This document shows positions 1 to 11,602 of a stretch of DNA of 64,000 bases, piece by piece; the first letter of the stretch is position 1, and the number at the start of each line of letters is the position of its first letter. The DNA is from Roridomyces roridus (lineage: Eukaryota > Basidiomycota > Agaricomycetes > Agaricales > Mycenaceae), in contig JARKIF010000003.1 of assembly GCA_029378245.1 (NCBI GenBank), positions 1,922,001 to 1,986,000 of the forward strand. Reading direction: 5' to 3'. The notes below the pieces were generated by a model. The model did not search any database and was not told where the DNA came from. It worked only from the letters and a program-made list of their open reading frames with translations. The position numbers and the translations under genes were made by a program.

Positions 1-1164
1 GGCACGCTGGACCTTGGCTCGTACCGGTGGACGAGGCTTGAGATGCTCGATGTGCGAGGGAATCGGCTCACGGGTGTGCAGGGCTTGGCTGGCCTACAGG
101 CGCTTGCTGCGCTGAACGTGGGTACGTCTTTTCTCTTTCTTGTTGATGCAAAGCTAGTGCTTATTGTTGGCAGAGGACAATGCGTTGGAAAACCTGGACG
201 CCGGGGGTGCTATGCCACGGTTGCGAATCTTGCGAGCGTCTGGTAATCGGCTGCGTGCTCTGCATGTTCATTGGTTCGCGGGCTTGCGAACGCTATATGC
301 AGATGGGAATTCGCTTGAAGGGGACGCACTGCATGCTGTCTCAGATTCACGACCAGCTGGACGCGGCGGGGTTCTTGGTCGCCTGGAGAACCTAAGCCTT
401 CGGAATCAAAGCGGCCGGGGACTGGGGCTCGAGTTTCTGCTGCGCGGAGACGTTCGGGACGCGAAGAGGCTTTATCTAAGTGGTAAGTGGTACTAGCACA
501 TTCTGTGGGTTATACTAAATGTGATGCAGGCAACGCGCTCCCGAAAGGATTTTTGGCGTCGGCGTGCTACAACTTGGTCTATCTTGAGCTTGCCAATTGC
601 CGACTGACGACGCTGCCCTCTGGCCTGGCTGCTCTCGTGCCCAACGTCCGTGCACTGAACCTGAATTATAACTTTTTGGAGGACATCCGCGGGCTGGAAG
701 GTCTGACGCGGCTACGCAAGCTGAGCGTCGTCGGCGCACGGCTCAAAGTGGGTTTCGTGTATTGAAATTTACCGGATTACTGATTTGTTTCAGGCGACAA
801 AGGAGATAATTCGGGTGGTGCGTGGGCTCGCAGAGGTGGAAGTCCTCGATTTTCGGTGAGATTAATCTTCTTTTGTTTCTTTTTTCAAATGAGGACGTAA
901 ATTAATGATGAATGCAGAATGAATCCATGCACGTTGGGCTGGTATCTACCGCTTCTGGTGGGCGACGAGGAGATGGCCAAATGGGCGGAGTTGGACAGTC
1001 GGTTCCGGCGGGGTCTGCCCGACGAGGTGTATGTGGGTCGACTCGCGTACCGGGGGCTGGTGATGCGAGCGTGTGGCGGAGTGGGTGTGCTTGATGGAGT
1101 TCTCGTGACGGCGAAAGAGCGGGCCAAGACCGAGGCTGTGTTGGGACTGATTTGTGCGAGATGA
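1..1164 (+). CDS. Cdc11/Nud1-like leucine-rich-repeat SIN/MEN scaffold, 3' part
   Basis: Truncated at the window edge, so only the C-terminal part is visible. Introns fit at 122-173, 483-529, 748-793 and 856-917, all keeping frame. The spliced product carries successive leucine-rich repeats (LRILRASGNRLRAL, LVYLELANCRLTTLP, VRALNLNYNFLEDI). It ends with the post-LRR block RMNPCTLGWYLPL followed by YRGLVMRACGGVGVLDG and an ER motif. That order (LRRs, then an NP-T-WY-PL block, then YR...LDG) is typical of the C-terminus of S. pombe Cdc11 and S. cerevisiae Nud1. Those proteins sit at the spindle pole body and anchor the septation/mitotic-exit kinase network. Assignment to this family is by recognition; other SDS22-like LRR proteins also end in a capped LRR, so the ortholog call is moderately sure. 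Confidence 0.72.
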
Positions 1165-1344
1165 ACCAGTTTGAGTCGTCGTCGGTCGAAGCAGAGTCGG
1201 TTCACGTAGATCTCGCTCGCTGGATTTGTATTCATTAATCAGTTGGATCTGAGATTCGAGCGTTCCTGATCCCTTCCTTTTCCCTTTGCTATTCGGGCGT
1301 GGATAAATACTGGGTGTGGCCTCCATTGGTGGCTCATCTTCCCC

Positions 1345-3287
1345 ATGCTTGACGCCCCCCTCATCCACGACGGCGACCAGCTCAATTCCTACAACGTTGC
1401 CCAGCTCCAGTACGCACTGTAGGCAACCGCAAACTCTATTCGACACCAACTCATCCTGCTTTTTTCTTTTGTAGCGGAGCCACGGACAAGGACTTTCTCA
1501 ACACCCTGTCTCCCGATCCCAACGCTACCCTGATGTCTGTGCCTGGTCCTTGCAAAAATACAAGCCTCCTAATTTCTCCTTATAGTGTGCCAGACATCGA
1601 CTACGAAACCCGTCGCATGTCTACTTCAGCTGCGTCCGCGGATACAGAGTCGAGTGCCCGCGAGAGTCTCGAAACACGCGATTCTCCAGACAGCACGGCC
1701 CAGTCGGACGAAAAAGACTCGCTCGATGCTGCCAAAGTCTCGCTCCCCTCGATTTTTACGACCTTCGAGGACTCGTACCGTCCCGAACGCAGATCGTCCC
1801 TTCCCACTCTTGGCTCGAGCGTGCGACATGCCCCATATCCCCAGCGCCAACCCCACAATTACGCGCCTTCCTCCCTGTCGAGCTATACATTCCCACCAAA
1901 CAACGATGACGCTGAAAAACAGCGGCCGCAAGTCTCGACGGATGTGCGCTACGATTACGAGGGGAGCGTGCTGTCGAATGGGACCACGCCGTCGAGCTCG
2001 ACGTTTTCGAATTTCTCGTCGCACTTGTCCCCATATTCTGCAGAATCCGACCATTGGACCGCTTCCCCTTCTGGAATTGTTCGGCCCAGTTCGACCCCGG
2101 GCCAGCTCTCCAGCCCGGCCGTCAAATACGAGGACGGCTTACGCCATTCTTCCTTTAGCGCCGCCCCTCCCCATATGTCACAACATCACCAGCAGATGTT
2201 CGCAGGCTCGGCTCGTATTTCTGGCCATCACGTCGCAGATCGCAGGTCGCTGTCGGCGGGTATAAAAACTGAGTGGCCATTCCCCGCGTCAGATTATCCT
2301 CTACCCTCTGGTGCTGGTGGTGTGCACCCCCATTATTCCTCCATGCCTCCCGCCCCTGCCCTCAACTCTCCCAACCGCTCCCCCCAGGCTGCCAGCTCGA
2401 CCCTCGTCGACCGCCCCCAGCGCAAGCGAGGCAAGTTGCCCAAGGAGACCACCGACTTCCTCAAGGCGTGGCTTCACCGACACTCTGACCACCCATATCC
2501 GTCGGAGGAAGAAAAAAAGCAACTGTGCCATGCTACTGGCCTGAGCATGTCGCAGGTGTCCAACTGGATGATCAATGTGAGCGCCCACTCTTTTTTTTTC
2601 ATCTTTTCGTCCCTCCCGCCCCTCATCAACCTTGTCGTTTAATTAATCATTCCATCTTCCATTCATTCAATCGCGTTCTATTCTTCTCTCTATTATGTTT
2701 TGTGTCCATCATGTCTGACAACCCGTCAACAGGCCCGACGCCGCATCCTCGCCCCCGCGCACCGCGCGGCTTCTGGTCCAACGACCACCGCGCCCTTCCC
2801 ACCACAAGGTGGCCGCAGCGCGTCCCTTGGCGGTCTTGGCCTCGACACGCGACGGGCATCATTACCTGGCGCAGATAGCCTGCAGCTCTACCATCCTATG
2901 ACGCTGCAGTCGTTGCCTCATCCTTCACATCATGGCCACCACCCTTATCATCCCGCCGACATGGGCTACGGTTCTCGCGGGCTTCGCATGGGGGGCCCTG
3001 GCATACCGCTCGACTATCCACAATCTGCACATCCTTCACACCAACCACGCGCCATGTACGGCCCTGGAGGTGGTGCTGCCTACGGCGTGCCCCTCAGTGC
3101 GCCTGCCAGCATGTCCAACGCAAACCCGTTCTCGCCGCCGCCTGGGTACCTGCCAAGTCCACGAGAGGAGAGGGGGCAGTTCTTTGACGGCCACGGTGGC
3201 GGGACTGGGCCTGGGGGCGGGGGTAACGGCAACGGCGGGGGAGAGTCGACACCCGGGAGCGGATATGGGACCCCTGGCGCTCAATGA
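1345..3287 (+). CDS. TALE/KN-type homeodomain transcription factor
   Basis: Spliced model of 576 aa: exons 1345-1418, 1475-2576 and 2733-3287. The homeodomain (about residues 335-395) contains KLPKETTDFLKAWLHRHSD, the TALE-type extra loop HPYPSEEEKKQL, and recognition helix SQVSNWMINARRRIL. The last intron (2577-2732, 156 nt, longer than its neighbours) splits the recognition helix between Asn and Ala-Arg-Arg-Arg; the joined sequence restores the WxxNxR core. The N-terminal ~330 residues are Ser/Pro/Asp-rich and probably disordered. The C-terminus is Gly/Pro/His-rich with a poly-Gly run. Basidiomycete KN homeodomain proteins of this type act in development; the exact ortholog cannot be named. 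The start ATG at 1345 is the first in a frame that splices into the long exon and is inferred. Confidence 0.85.
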
Positions 3288-4466
3288 GTAGGCCGGGCCG
3301 ATGTGGTGATCGGGCAATCTACGCGGAGTGATGAGGCCCTCCCTTGAAACGACAGAGGCTCGCAAGTCGCACGGCCCTATTCAATTGCTGCGAATTGGGA
3401 TGAATGCGCACCCCACCTCGCCGGTCTAACCCCTGCTTCTTGGTTCCAGCGCACGCGTCGTGCTGTCGCGCCGATATCTCTTCCCATCTATTGCATTATT
3501 TATTTGCATCGTCGTGCTTGCCATTTTTTGCTGTTGTTTTATATTTTTGCGAACCCTCTGCCGCGCAACCTCCCGGTCCTTCTGCCGCCCGTTCTTTTTT
3601 ATGTCGTAGACACCTCTCTTGCATTCTGCTTTGACTATCAAATGTAAACCATACCCTGACGAGATAAAAATTATACTAATTATGCTGCACATCTCTGGTG
3701 CCTGTGTCCCTTGTTTTTCGGTCTCCGCTTGCTGATGCAGAATAGCAGCCGTCTTGTAACGTATTCTATACGCGCTCTGAATGTGATAGAGATTTCGCGG
3801 CATATGCCTTTCATGATGTATCAAACATCTTCCGGGGACCAGAGCCAAGGCCATCTTAATGAATGAAAGAACACCAAGACGCCGTTCCCCTTTACGCGAG
3901 GACGGCGGTGATCACTGTACTAGACGTGCGCCGCCATTGACGTCGACTCGGAGGACAAACCACAATCAACAAAGTTCCCGCCGCCGGCCCTCACATCGAC
4001 CGACGATTGCAGACGAAACAAGAGAAAAATGCGAAATGAAATCATCCAAAGAATCAAAACACCCACGCTTCTCTGTCCTTTCCCCTTGAGCCAAGATCGT
4101 TACCTCGCCCGCCCTCTTCGTGCTCCGTTTTCCGTTTTTGCGTTTTGCAACCAAAAGGTCCATCCAGCTCAGCTACAGAGCCAATTTACCTCCTTAATTA
4201 AGCCACGAGCTTAACTGCAAAAAAGCTTGTTCACGTTCGTCTTTCTTCTTTGCCCAAACGAGATTAATTGGACAAAGAGAAAAAATACTCCCGCGGCCCT
4301 TGTGCGTAATGTAATTCAGGGCGGTGGGCGCGCGTAGGCGACGAGAGCCGCTGTATTGCGCAAATATTGCGTCTTTTTTTCCCATTGTATCCAGTGTATA
4401 GTACAGATTCCATGCGGAATAAATACAGGTTAAATAGGTCAGTACAAAAGAACAACGAGCATCCTG
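3288..4466. other. Intergenic, convergent 3' ends
   Basis: About 1.2 kb between the stop of the homeodomain gene and the stop of the minus-strand P450. Both genes end towards it, so it should hold two 3' UTRs and terminators. The open frames here show no recognisable domain and no codon pattern like the neighbours. No tRNA or repeat was seen. Confidence 0.6.
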
Positions 4467-6685
4467 TCAGCGTGCCGGCACCCGTTGGATGTCCAAAGGC
4501 AGCTGGTTCCCCAGCTCGGGGGCCGACTTTACGAATGGCCGTGTCACCACACTACATTCTTCGTTGAGCATGGGAGCGAACAGAACAGAAGACACGCACT
4601 TGACTCTCTTTTCGATAACCAGCGAGGGATGCATCCGGAACTCGAGGTCCTTGACCAAGGTGTACAAGAAGATTTTCATCCTCGGAACAAAAGTCAGGCA
4701 AGTGAGAGGTAAACTGGATAGCGAGCGGAACCTACTCGAGCAAGGCAAATTTGTACCCTATACATGCATGATTCCCGTTGAGGAAGGTCAGCATGTGCGA
4801 GTACAGCGCCGGAATCGCCTTTGCGGCGTTGGGTGGGGGGCGTGCCCAGCGTTCTGGCCTTGAGAACAACCGTCAGAAGCTTAAAAAAGAGTATAGACAA
4901 GAAGGAACCCGTACTTGAATGCCCGGGCATCTTCGCCCCATAGCGCAGTGCTCTTGTTGATAGCTTGTATTGGAATGGTAATAATATCCCATTTCTTGAC
5001 CCGAATACCGTAGAGCCTTCGACCGTTCTTGTCGACGTTGAGAGCATCAGAGTCAACAGGTATCTGATCGTCTCGCATGCATACACGCATGGTGCTCGTT
5101 ATAGGCGCGTGTAGGCGCAGAGTTTCTCGGATGACCCAGTCGAGGTACTCGCACTTTGATACCCGCTCAGTCAACATCTCGAGGTACTCTGACCCCGCAA
5201 GCTCGGGGCATTCGCTCCGCAGGTCGCATTCGATGTCCCGCAGCGCAGTCCTCAATTGGCTTTGGGCTAACGGATTTTGTACAAGGGCGTAGAGACACCA
5301 GGTTAAAGCCGATGACGTCGTCTCGTGGCCAGCGGCCATGAAGGTCGATATTTGACAGAGGACTTCGTCGACAGACATGTTCTGATCCGCTGATGTAGCG
5401 ATATTGGAACGTACTGTGGGGTGCGATGAGTATGGACCGAACGGCGTCTCGAAGGACAGGGAAGCCTCACTGAGCACGCTCAAAATGTCTCGGCCCAAGA
5501 TGGTCTTGTCGCCTTGGATGGCACCACACTTCTGGGCTTGTTCCTCGATGACCGCGCGACTCCTCTCTTCGATCAGCCCCAGGCCAATACGCCGCATCGT
5601 CTGGTGAGCCTGCGCCATGACCGCGTTGTTTCGCCGCTGCAAAATCAGTCGGGGGCCAGAACTGCGGCGCAGAACTCACAAATCTCCTGAGAAACGGGAA
5701 CCATACTTGGAGGATGGTCATGACACGGAATTTGCGGGCAGTCGAAAAGATGACGCCAAAGGCCTGGGCCAGCTCGTTTTTGTCGTCCAGGAGGGAGTTG
5801 AAGTTGTATCCAAATCCTTGGGTCGATAAGCAACGCACGAGGGGAATGAACTAGAATATTTTACCTGCCAACCCCATTGCATCCAACGTGGCGCGACTGA
5901 TCCACCCGAGAGCATCAACTCGGGCGCATTTAGTCTCTGCATGGTCGGACGTATCCAACCAAATCTCGCGCAACTAGTAACGAGTTACAACAGATTCCGA
6001 CTTGGGATTGTATACACACCTTGTTCGCCTTGTCCCAGAATATTGGGGACAGAGACTTGATGTGCGATGAAGAGAACGCCGGCGACTGAAATAGTTTTCA
6101 ACGATTGTTTAAACAAGGCAACGGAAACCCACCAGAATCTTACGCTGTGGAATGTCGATATGATGGTAAGAATCAGCTGAAAATGACGCACCTGTCGCCT
6201 ATGGGCGTCTCCTTCAGCAGTTAACAACCCCTGGTCACCAGCGACCATAGTCGCCAAGCTGTCCTGCGATCCCGTTCAGCAATGGTCCGTATATGATTCG
6301 GAACCCATCTACCCGTACAAAATCCGGCTTGAAAGTGTTCTGTTGGTTCTCTGAAAGGAAAGATGCACGCGAAACGTACTTTTGGATAGTCGTATGCGTT
6401 CGCCAGGATGTGCGCAATAGCGACGGGATCGGTGGTCATGAGGCGGCACCCTCCAATGAAGCCGCGGTAGACAAAAGTCGAGCCATACGCAGATTCCCAG
6501 TCTGCGATGAGATTGTTGTTCTCTTGATCGTGCATTTCCCTAAGATTGCCCATCCAAAAGGATGGGGAATTGGGCCCCCTGAGATTCTTGAGAGGTGAGA
6601 GGGCTTGGCGGAGCAGTAGACGCAGGAAGCCGGACAGCAGGCAGAGGAGGAGGACGGGACATAGCAGCAGGATGAAGAGAGACAT
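4467..6685 (-). CDS. Cytochrome P450 monooxygenase, membrane anchored
   Basis: Eleven exons (6685-6380, 6327-6313, 6263-6192, 6144-6133, 6085-6020, 5973-5865, 5816-5680, 5636-5471, 5413-4915, 4858-4736, 4680-4467) join in frame to 572 aa. The N-terminus MSLFILLLCPVLLLCLL is a membrane anchor. P450 hallmarks follow in order: LLTAEGDAHRRQ (helix C region), AAGHETTSSAL (I-helix oxygen site), ETLR (K-helix ExxR), KPERW, and the heme loop FLNGNHACIGYKFALLE with the cysteine ligand. The usual Arg of FxxGxRxC is His here, as in several basidiomycete families. Exons 2 (15 nt) and 4 (12 nt) are microexons encoding PDFVR and RKIL, both needed for the conserved sequence. An upstream in-frame ATG at 6796 is possible, but 6685 gives a normal anchor. 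Substrate unknown; the likely redox partner is the reductase at 23.6-25.9 kb. Confidence 0.93.
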
Positions 6686-6798
6686 GGATTCCCATACCAG
6701 AGACCTGCTGGTAATAAGAGAGATCAATTTTCGGGGACGTCGGAGAGAACGGTTGTTGTTGCTAGCCGTAGTTTCGGTGCCGAGCAAGCCGATCAATC

Positions 6799-8213
6799 AT
6801 GAACCTTGACCTCGACGCGGCCCGTGACCTTGTCAGAACCACCCTCGTACAGACATTGCTGCACATCCATCCAAACGATCTCGCCGTTTCGCGTGATTCA
6901 TGGCCGTTCACAGAGCCCTGGTGGGCGTGGGCTGCCACAGGGCAATGGACAGAACTCCTTGAATACTACCGCGACCCCACCGCTGCCAAGGATCATATTC
7001 CCCTCGAGTTTCGACAACTCATCGACCAAGTCTCTGCCCACTCGTTGCCCAGAACTTCTTTGGACATCACTGCTCCAGATATCGTAACGAGAGGCATGTC
7101 TCCAAAGAAAGCGCACGAGGTCACTCAAAGCTTGGGCTACATAACCCAACTTTTCAACACTCTTGGTTTGGACCCACGTCAGGTTCGGATAGTAGACATT
7201 GGCGCTGGCCAAGGCTATCTTACCCGCGCCTTACACACACATCTCGGAACAACCCATCTCCTCGCTCTTGACTCGTCGGAGATACAAACGCAGGGTGCGC
7301 AGCGCAGGCAAGACCGCACTGGCATCAGTCGGCTCCATAACTCAAAAAAATATCCACATCACCCCCGCAAGTCTTTGTCAAGCGATAGACGAATGGGTCG
7401 CAGAATCTTCGCCCGCGGCTGATCCTGTACCAGTCTTTCTCGTCGCCCTACATGCGTGTGGGTCACTTACTCCGGATCTCATACGCGCATTCTTCATCCA
7501 GCGCGCGTCTCGGGCAAACGGCCTATTGTGGAATCCCGTAGGTATGATTGCAATAGGTTGCTGCTACAACCTTCTAGCTCCACAAGGTCTTTCTTTCAAC
7601 AGTAACTGCATCGCTTCGTATCCTAATTATTTCTGTTCAGACTTCCCGCTATCCAAGCGCTTGATGACTGGGCCATCGATCTCCTATGCCCACCTCGGCC
7701 TACCACATGGCCGCCCAGATTCCCGCCCAATGGTTCCGTACATCAGAGAGCCGGGCAGATGCAACTCTGGCTCTCCGAAAAATCGTCTGGCGCGCCATCA
7801 TCGGTGCACGCTTTGCCAAGGTAGCAGCCGATCAAAGCGGTCCTCCAGACGGCACAGGCGACCGACCCGCGATGCGTCGTCTCGGCCGTCTCAACAACTC
7901 CGTATACGACGACTGGCCAACCTTTGCGGGTGTCGCGGGCGCGCGGCTCGGAGTTGATCTCGGCGGTCCGGACGTGGAGCTGGATGCGGAAGAACAGGCC
8001 CTGTCGAGAGAGCTCGAAGTGCTTCATGTTCTGCGATGCATCATTGGTCCGCTGGTCGAAAGCGTCATAATCATGGATCGCGAGGAGTGGGTGAGAGAGC
8101 AGTTGGGCTTGGCGAGCGAGTTACGTGTCGAGGCCGTGAATTTGTTTGACCAGGCGACTGGGAGCGGCCGGAATGTTGCCCTGGTGGTTGCTCCGCTACC
8201 TCCAGCCACCTAG
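6799..8213 (+). CDS. METTL25/RRNAD1-like methyltransferase, frame interrupted twice
   Basis: The N-terminal exon shows GMSPKKAHEV and the SAM-binding motif VDIGAGQGYLTRAL followed by LLALDSSEIQTQGAQRR, the order seen in the METTL25/RRNAD1 (Methyltransf_32) family. Downstream are HITPASL, VALHACGSLTPDLI, IAIGCCYNLL and DFPLS. After a 54-nt intron (7587-7640) come HMAAQIPAQWFR, LALRKIVWRA and the C-terminal RNVALVVAP. The three blocks lie in three frames: one base must be skipped near 7344-7350 (a run of seven A) and another near 7670-7672 (GGG). No intron can explain either shift. It is either an intact gene with two assembly indels or a recent pseudogene; conservation on both sides favours the former. 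Start ATG 6799 lies 113 bp from the divergent P450 start. Confidence 0.75.
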
Positions 8214-8824
8214 GCAGCTGGATTGTTGGTCGGCGTTGGCGGAGGACCGACGGCGATTTCATCTTGATGTAGAGTCGGCGATATGGGGATTACAAGGGAA
8301 ATGGTACCCAGCACGCTGGTCGCTGCGCCGCGCAACCGTGATTAACTTGGTGGTCTGACGATCGCGACGGAACAATGCGTCGGTGCGGAGCCAAATGCAG
8401 TACGGTGTTTTTAGAGGCAAGTGAACCAGTCCGCATGCGTATTTATGGCCCAATTCCGCCGACGAGATCGAAAGAGACTCGCGGATGCAGTCAACGTAAG
8501 AATCGACCGACATGATCTGCCAACTAAGGCAGAGCTGCTGTTTCTGCCAATCTGCGCCAATCCACAATGGGCTGAAGGGCCCGGATCATGCCAACGCGGG
8601 GACCAGCGTATTAGCGTGGATCTCCATGAGACTTGATACTCTTCGAGGGTCCGCACAGGCGCCCGAAGCTTCTACTAACTGCATGAACGGCGGCCGACCT
8701 AATTGATTTCGTGCACAAATGCCTTCTGCAACAAGCCACTGACATGGATCACGGGTCCCGGGTCCCTGTGCCGTGTAGAACGCCAATCGTAGTAAGATAG
8801 GGCTGCCCATGTTCCAGGGATCGT
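8214..8824. other. Intergenic, convergent 3' ends
   Basis: About 610 bp between the methyltransferase stop and the USB1 stop. Short open frames exist on both strands, but none has a recognisable domain or splices into a neighbour. No repeat seen. Confidence 0.5.
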
Positions 8825-9866
8825 TCATACACCGTTCAACCGCCAACGGGATACCTCCTTGCCGATTTTAACGCATATTTCGCCGATATCAACACTCTTC
8901 ACGTTGGAGGCTGTGAGAGCTGAGCCGTATTGCTCATTCAGGGCAGGGAGCATGTTTGGAGGAAATTCGGCGATTGTGGGGAATAGGGCTGGGAACCGGA
9001 GAGTTACAGGATTCTGGGATGATTGACCCTGGAACAGATGGATGGGATTCGGAGCTTCTGGGGAAATGCCGCAGGCCTAGAACGGCCGCCAGTCGAGGAG
9101 AGCCCACGCGATAGAGGCATGAAAACGCGGGGTGGAGTAGAATTCTTGTTGTCGGATAGCATGTAAAGTAGGCGTTAACATGTCCGCGAGACATTTGAAC
9201 TGACGGAAAATGTCAACTGCTTGAGCAGGCTGTCCTGATACAGCCGGACAGACCGACCTCGTGATAGCCCGCGCCTATTTCGAGGGCCAAAAATGTTCGG
9301 GTACCTTCGTCATTGGCGAGTTGCGTAAGTTGGGCGAACGAAGCCACGAACCTGCACACATGCATGCTCACTCTCGGGAAAAGAAATATCAATCAGAATC
9401 TTACGGTAGAGTCTTTTCCGCAATCTGCTTCACGGCGCGTTTCAGATCTTCTCGTTGGTGCGCTCGCAAGTATATTGGCCGGGAGAGGGAAATGTGCAGC
9501 TCAGGTTCGAGATCGGAGCTGAAATCATGCAGAGCGGGAACCGCACTCTTCGCAGAGCCGACTATCCGAGAAACTAGTTTGAAGAGCGCGGAACCAGCGA
9601 TCAAGAGGCACGGATGCGTAGATGTGAACGGCGTATTGCCCGTCGGCGTGAGGGACGCTGCGAATGCGCCCCTGGTGAAGGGACGGGTTGTCGAGATGAG
9701 TGGGCCCTACCAGAGAAGTCGAGAGGGCTGGGAGTTTCCTGGTATGTACATGGGTTTCTGGTAAAATTGGTCCGGCAAGTTCCTACCTTTTCTTAGGCCG
9801 GTTGGGCGACAGATTCCGTCCTCGGATTCGTCGGAAGCTCGAGTAGGACACCAGCGATTTCAACAT
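8825..9866 (-). CDS. USB1: USB1/Mpn1-like U6 snRNA 3'-5' phosphodiesterase, interrupted
   Basis: Members trim and cap the 3' end of U6 snRNA in the nucleus. The N-terminus MLKSLVSYSS is typical. After an intron come NPSLHQGRIRSVPHADGQYA, then the first 2H motif ELHISLSRPIYLRAHQ (HxS), then FVASFAQLTQLANDEGTRTF with ALEIGAGYHE. The second 2H motif is YSTPRFHASIAWALL, and the C-terminus is LPALNEQYGSALTASNVKSV...CVKIGK. Introns fit between these blocks. Two lesions are visible: one base must be skipped near 9600-9605 (between SVPL and ALFKLV), and an in-frame TAG lies at 9077-9079 just after WALLDWRPF. Both HxS motifs are intact. Assembly error and pseudogene are both possible. It is head to head with ureG, only 64 bp between the ATGs. 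Confidence 0.8.
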
Positions 9867-9930
9867 CAAGTTCAAGATCAAGCTTTGGTTGGTGGACCAA
9901 CTGAACCAAACAGAGCTGATAACAGCGATC
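9867..9930. promoter_or_regulatory. Compact bidirectional promoter, USB1-ureG
   Basis: Only 64 bp separate the divergent start codons of USB1 (9866, minus) and ureG (9931, plus), so both transcription starts must lie within or overlap the opposite gene's 5' region. No TATA box was recognised. Confidence 0.5.
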
Positions 9931-11001
9931 ATGAGCGCAGTGCAATTCATTAACAGTCTCTCGTCAAGCAACGCCGTTCCCGAACAGACCCACTCCCACG
10001 AAGGAGGCGCATCACACTCGCATGACCACGGTGGCGACCATGGACACACTCACGAACACCTTGATCACGCTGGTACAAGCAATTTCACCTACTCTGTACT
10101 CATCTCATGCTCTGCCAGGCAAATTTGCCGAGCGGGATATGCCCGACTACTCCTTGAGGAACTTTGAGGAACGCGGCTTTACTATCGGCATTGGTGGGTA
10201 CGTATCCAACCCCAGAATACCTCTCTTGTTACCCATCAGCGGCGCACAGTCCCGTGGGATCTGGCAAGACTGCATTGGCCCTTGCACTCTGCAAAGCTCT
10301 GCGGAGGGAGTATAATATCGGTCTGCTTTCTTCTAATTCATTTATCTTGCATCTAAGGGCGGTCGATAGCTGCGGTGACCAATGATATCTTTACTCGCGA
10401 AGACCAAGAGTTCCTCATCAAGAATCGCGCTCTCCCAGCTGAGCGCATCTTGGCGATCGAGACCGGCGGCTGCCCGCATGCAGCCATCCGTGAAGACATC
10501 AGCGCCAATATGGGTGCCCTCGAGACGTTGCAGGCAAAATTCAACTGCCAACTGCTGCTGGTGGAAAGCGGCGGAGACAACCTCGCGGCGAATTACTCGC
10601 GAGAGCTGGCAGACTATATCATCTATGTTATCGACGTTTCGGTTCGCAATTATCTCGTCCTCTCCCGGATGCTAACTGTGCGCCTTCAGGGCGGCGACAA
10701 AATTCCGAGAAAGGGAGGACCGGGTATCTCTCAGTCTGACCTCCTGGTCATTAACAAGGTTTTAGTGGCGCAAACTGCTCAATTAGTACCTGACCGTTTC
10801 TTTCAGACCGATATCGCCCAGTATGTCAACGCATCGCTGGAAGTCATGGACCGAGACTCGAAGCTCATGCGCGGCGATGGACCGACTATCTTCACCAGCG
10901 TCAAGGAGAATACCGGGGTCGCGGACGTTATCAGTCTAATCCTGGCGGCCTGGAAGGGCGCCGGCAGCCCTGGAATGGTGGGTGCAGTGGGCGATTCCTG
11001 A
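9931..11001 (+). CDS. ureG: Urease accessory GTPase UreG
   Basis: Six exons (9931-10072, 10119-10197, 10250-10320, 10370-10641, 10690-10758, 10807-11001) give 275 aa. UreG is the SIMIBI-class GTPase that delivers nickel to urease together with UreF and UreD. Visible motifs: a His-rich N-terminal tail (HSHEGG...[15 protein letters not shown], residues ~20-45) suited to Ni binding; P-loop [24 protein letters not shown]; the metal motif [13 protein letters not shown] with Cys-Pro-His; [12 protein letters not shown]; and LLVINK for base recognition. Length and motif order are normal for fungal UreG. ATG 9931 was chosen because the upstream in-frame codon at 9889 is TTG. Confidence 0.96.
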
Positions 11002-11602
11002 TTTCCCTGGTGTGCCTCGTACCACCGGGGCGCCACAGATTAATTGAGGACAAGTAAATCAATTACTATTGTTTCACTATTAAGCGCTTCACAAAACGTA
11101 TCAAAAAGATGGTGCGACGCGGCACATGGCGGCGCAGAGTGACTGGCGGCCCGCACTATAAAGCGCGTCCAGGCAACGTCCAGGCGATAATGAAGGTATC
11201 AAGTCGACGTCCGTAGTATCACTTGGCAGGAACCGTCAAATCGACCAATTCCCCGGTCCCTTGCTCATGATGACTGGATCCGCACCGAGGTTGTTGGGTT
11301 GGGAGATGGCGAACTGGCAAAGTCCTAATTGCCTGGATGCTTATCAGCAAACTGAGTTCATTTCCAACTCGAAACCTAGTCAACGACCAGGCTCGCTGAG
11401 AAATGAACTACCGACACGCGAGACCTAGTTGTACGCCACTCACTTTTCAAGACGCCCACAGATTTACAGAACAGATCTGCATTTGAATTGCTCTAATTCT
11501 ATGACTTGGGAGAGAAGAGCTACCGACACACCCACGCGAGGGCTAGTCGTACGCCATTCACCTTTCGAGACGCCCACAGATCTGGCTGAAAATCATATAA
11601 TT
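11002..11602. other. Intergenic, convergent 3' ends with direct repeat
   Basis: 600 bp between ureG and the hydrolase stop codons. It holds the imperfect direct repeat described separately (11411-11583). No gene seen. Confidence 0.6.
11411..11583 (+). repeat. Imperfect direct repeat, two ~55-60 bp copies
   Basis: Copy one (about 11411-11465) and copy two (about 11521-11583) both read ACCGACAC...CGCGAG..CTAGT.GTACGCCA.TCAC.TTTC.AGACGCCCACAGAT. Copy two has a few extra bases and scattered substitutions. They lie about 110 bp apart in the shared 3' flank of two convergent genes. Confidence 0.75.

Noticed and set aside
1549..1588. Possible 40-nt intron (GTCCTTGC...TTATAG) in the homeodomain gene
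   Set aside because: Removing it breaks the frame, while the unspliced sequence stays open into the long exon.
3426..3854. 142-codon minus frame in the homeodomain-P450 gap
   Set aside because: No domain, low-complexity composition, and it overlaps the expected 3' UTR of the homeodomain gene.
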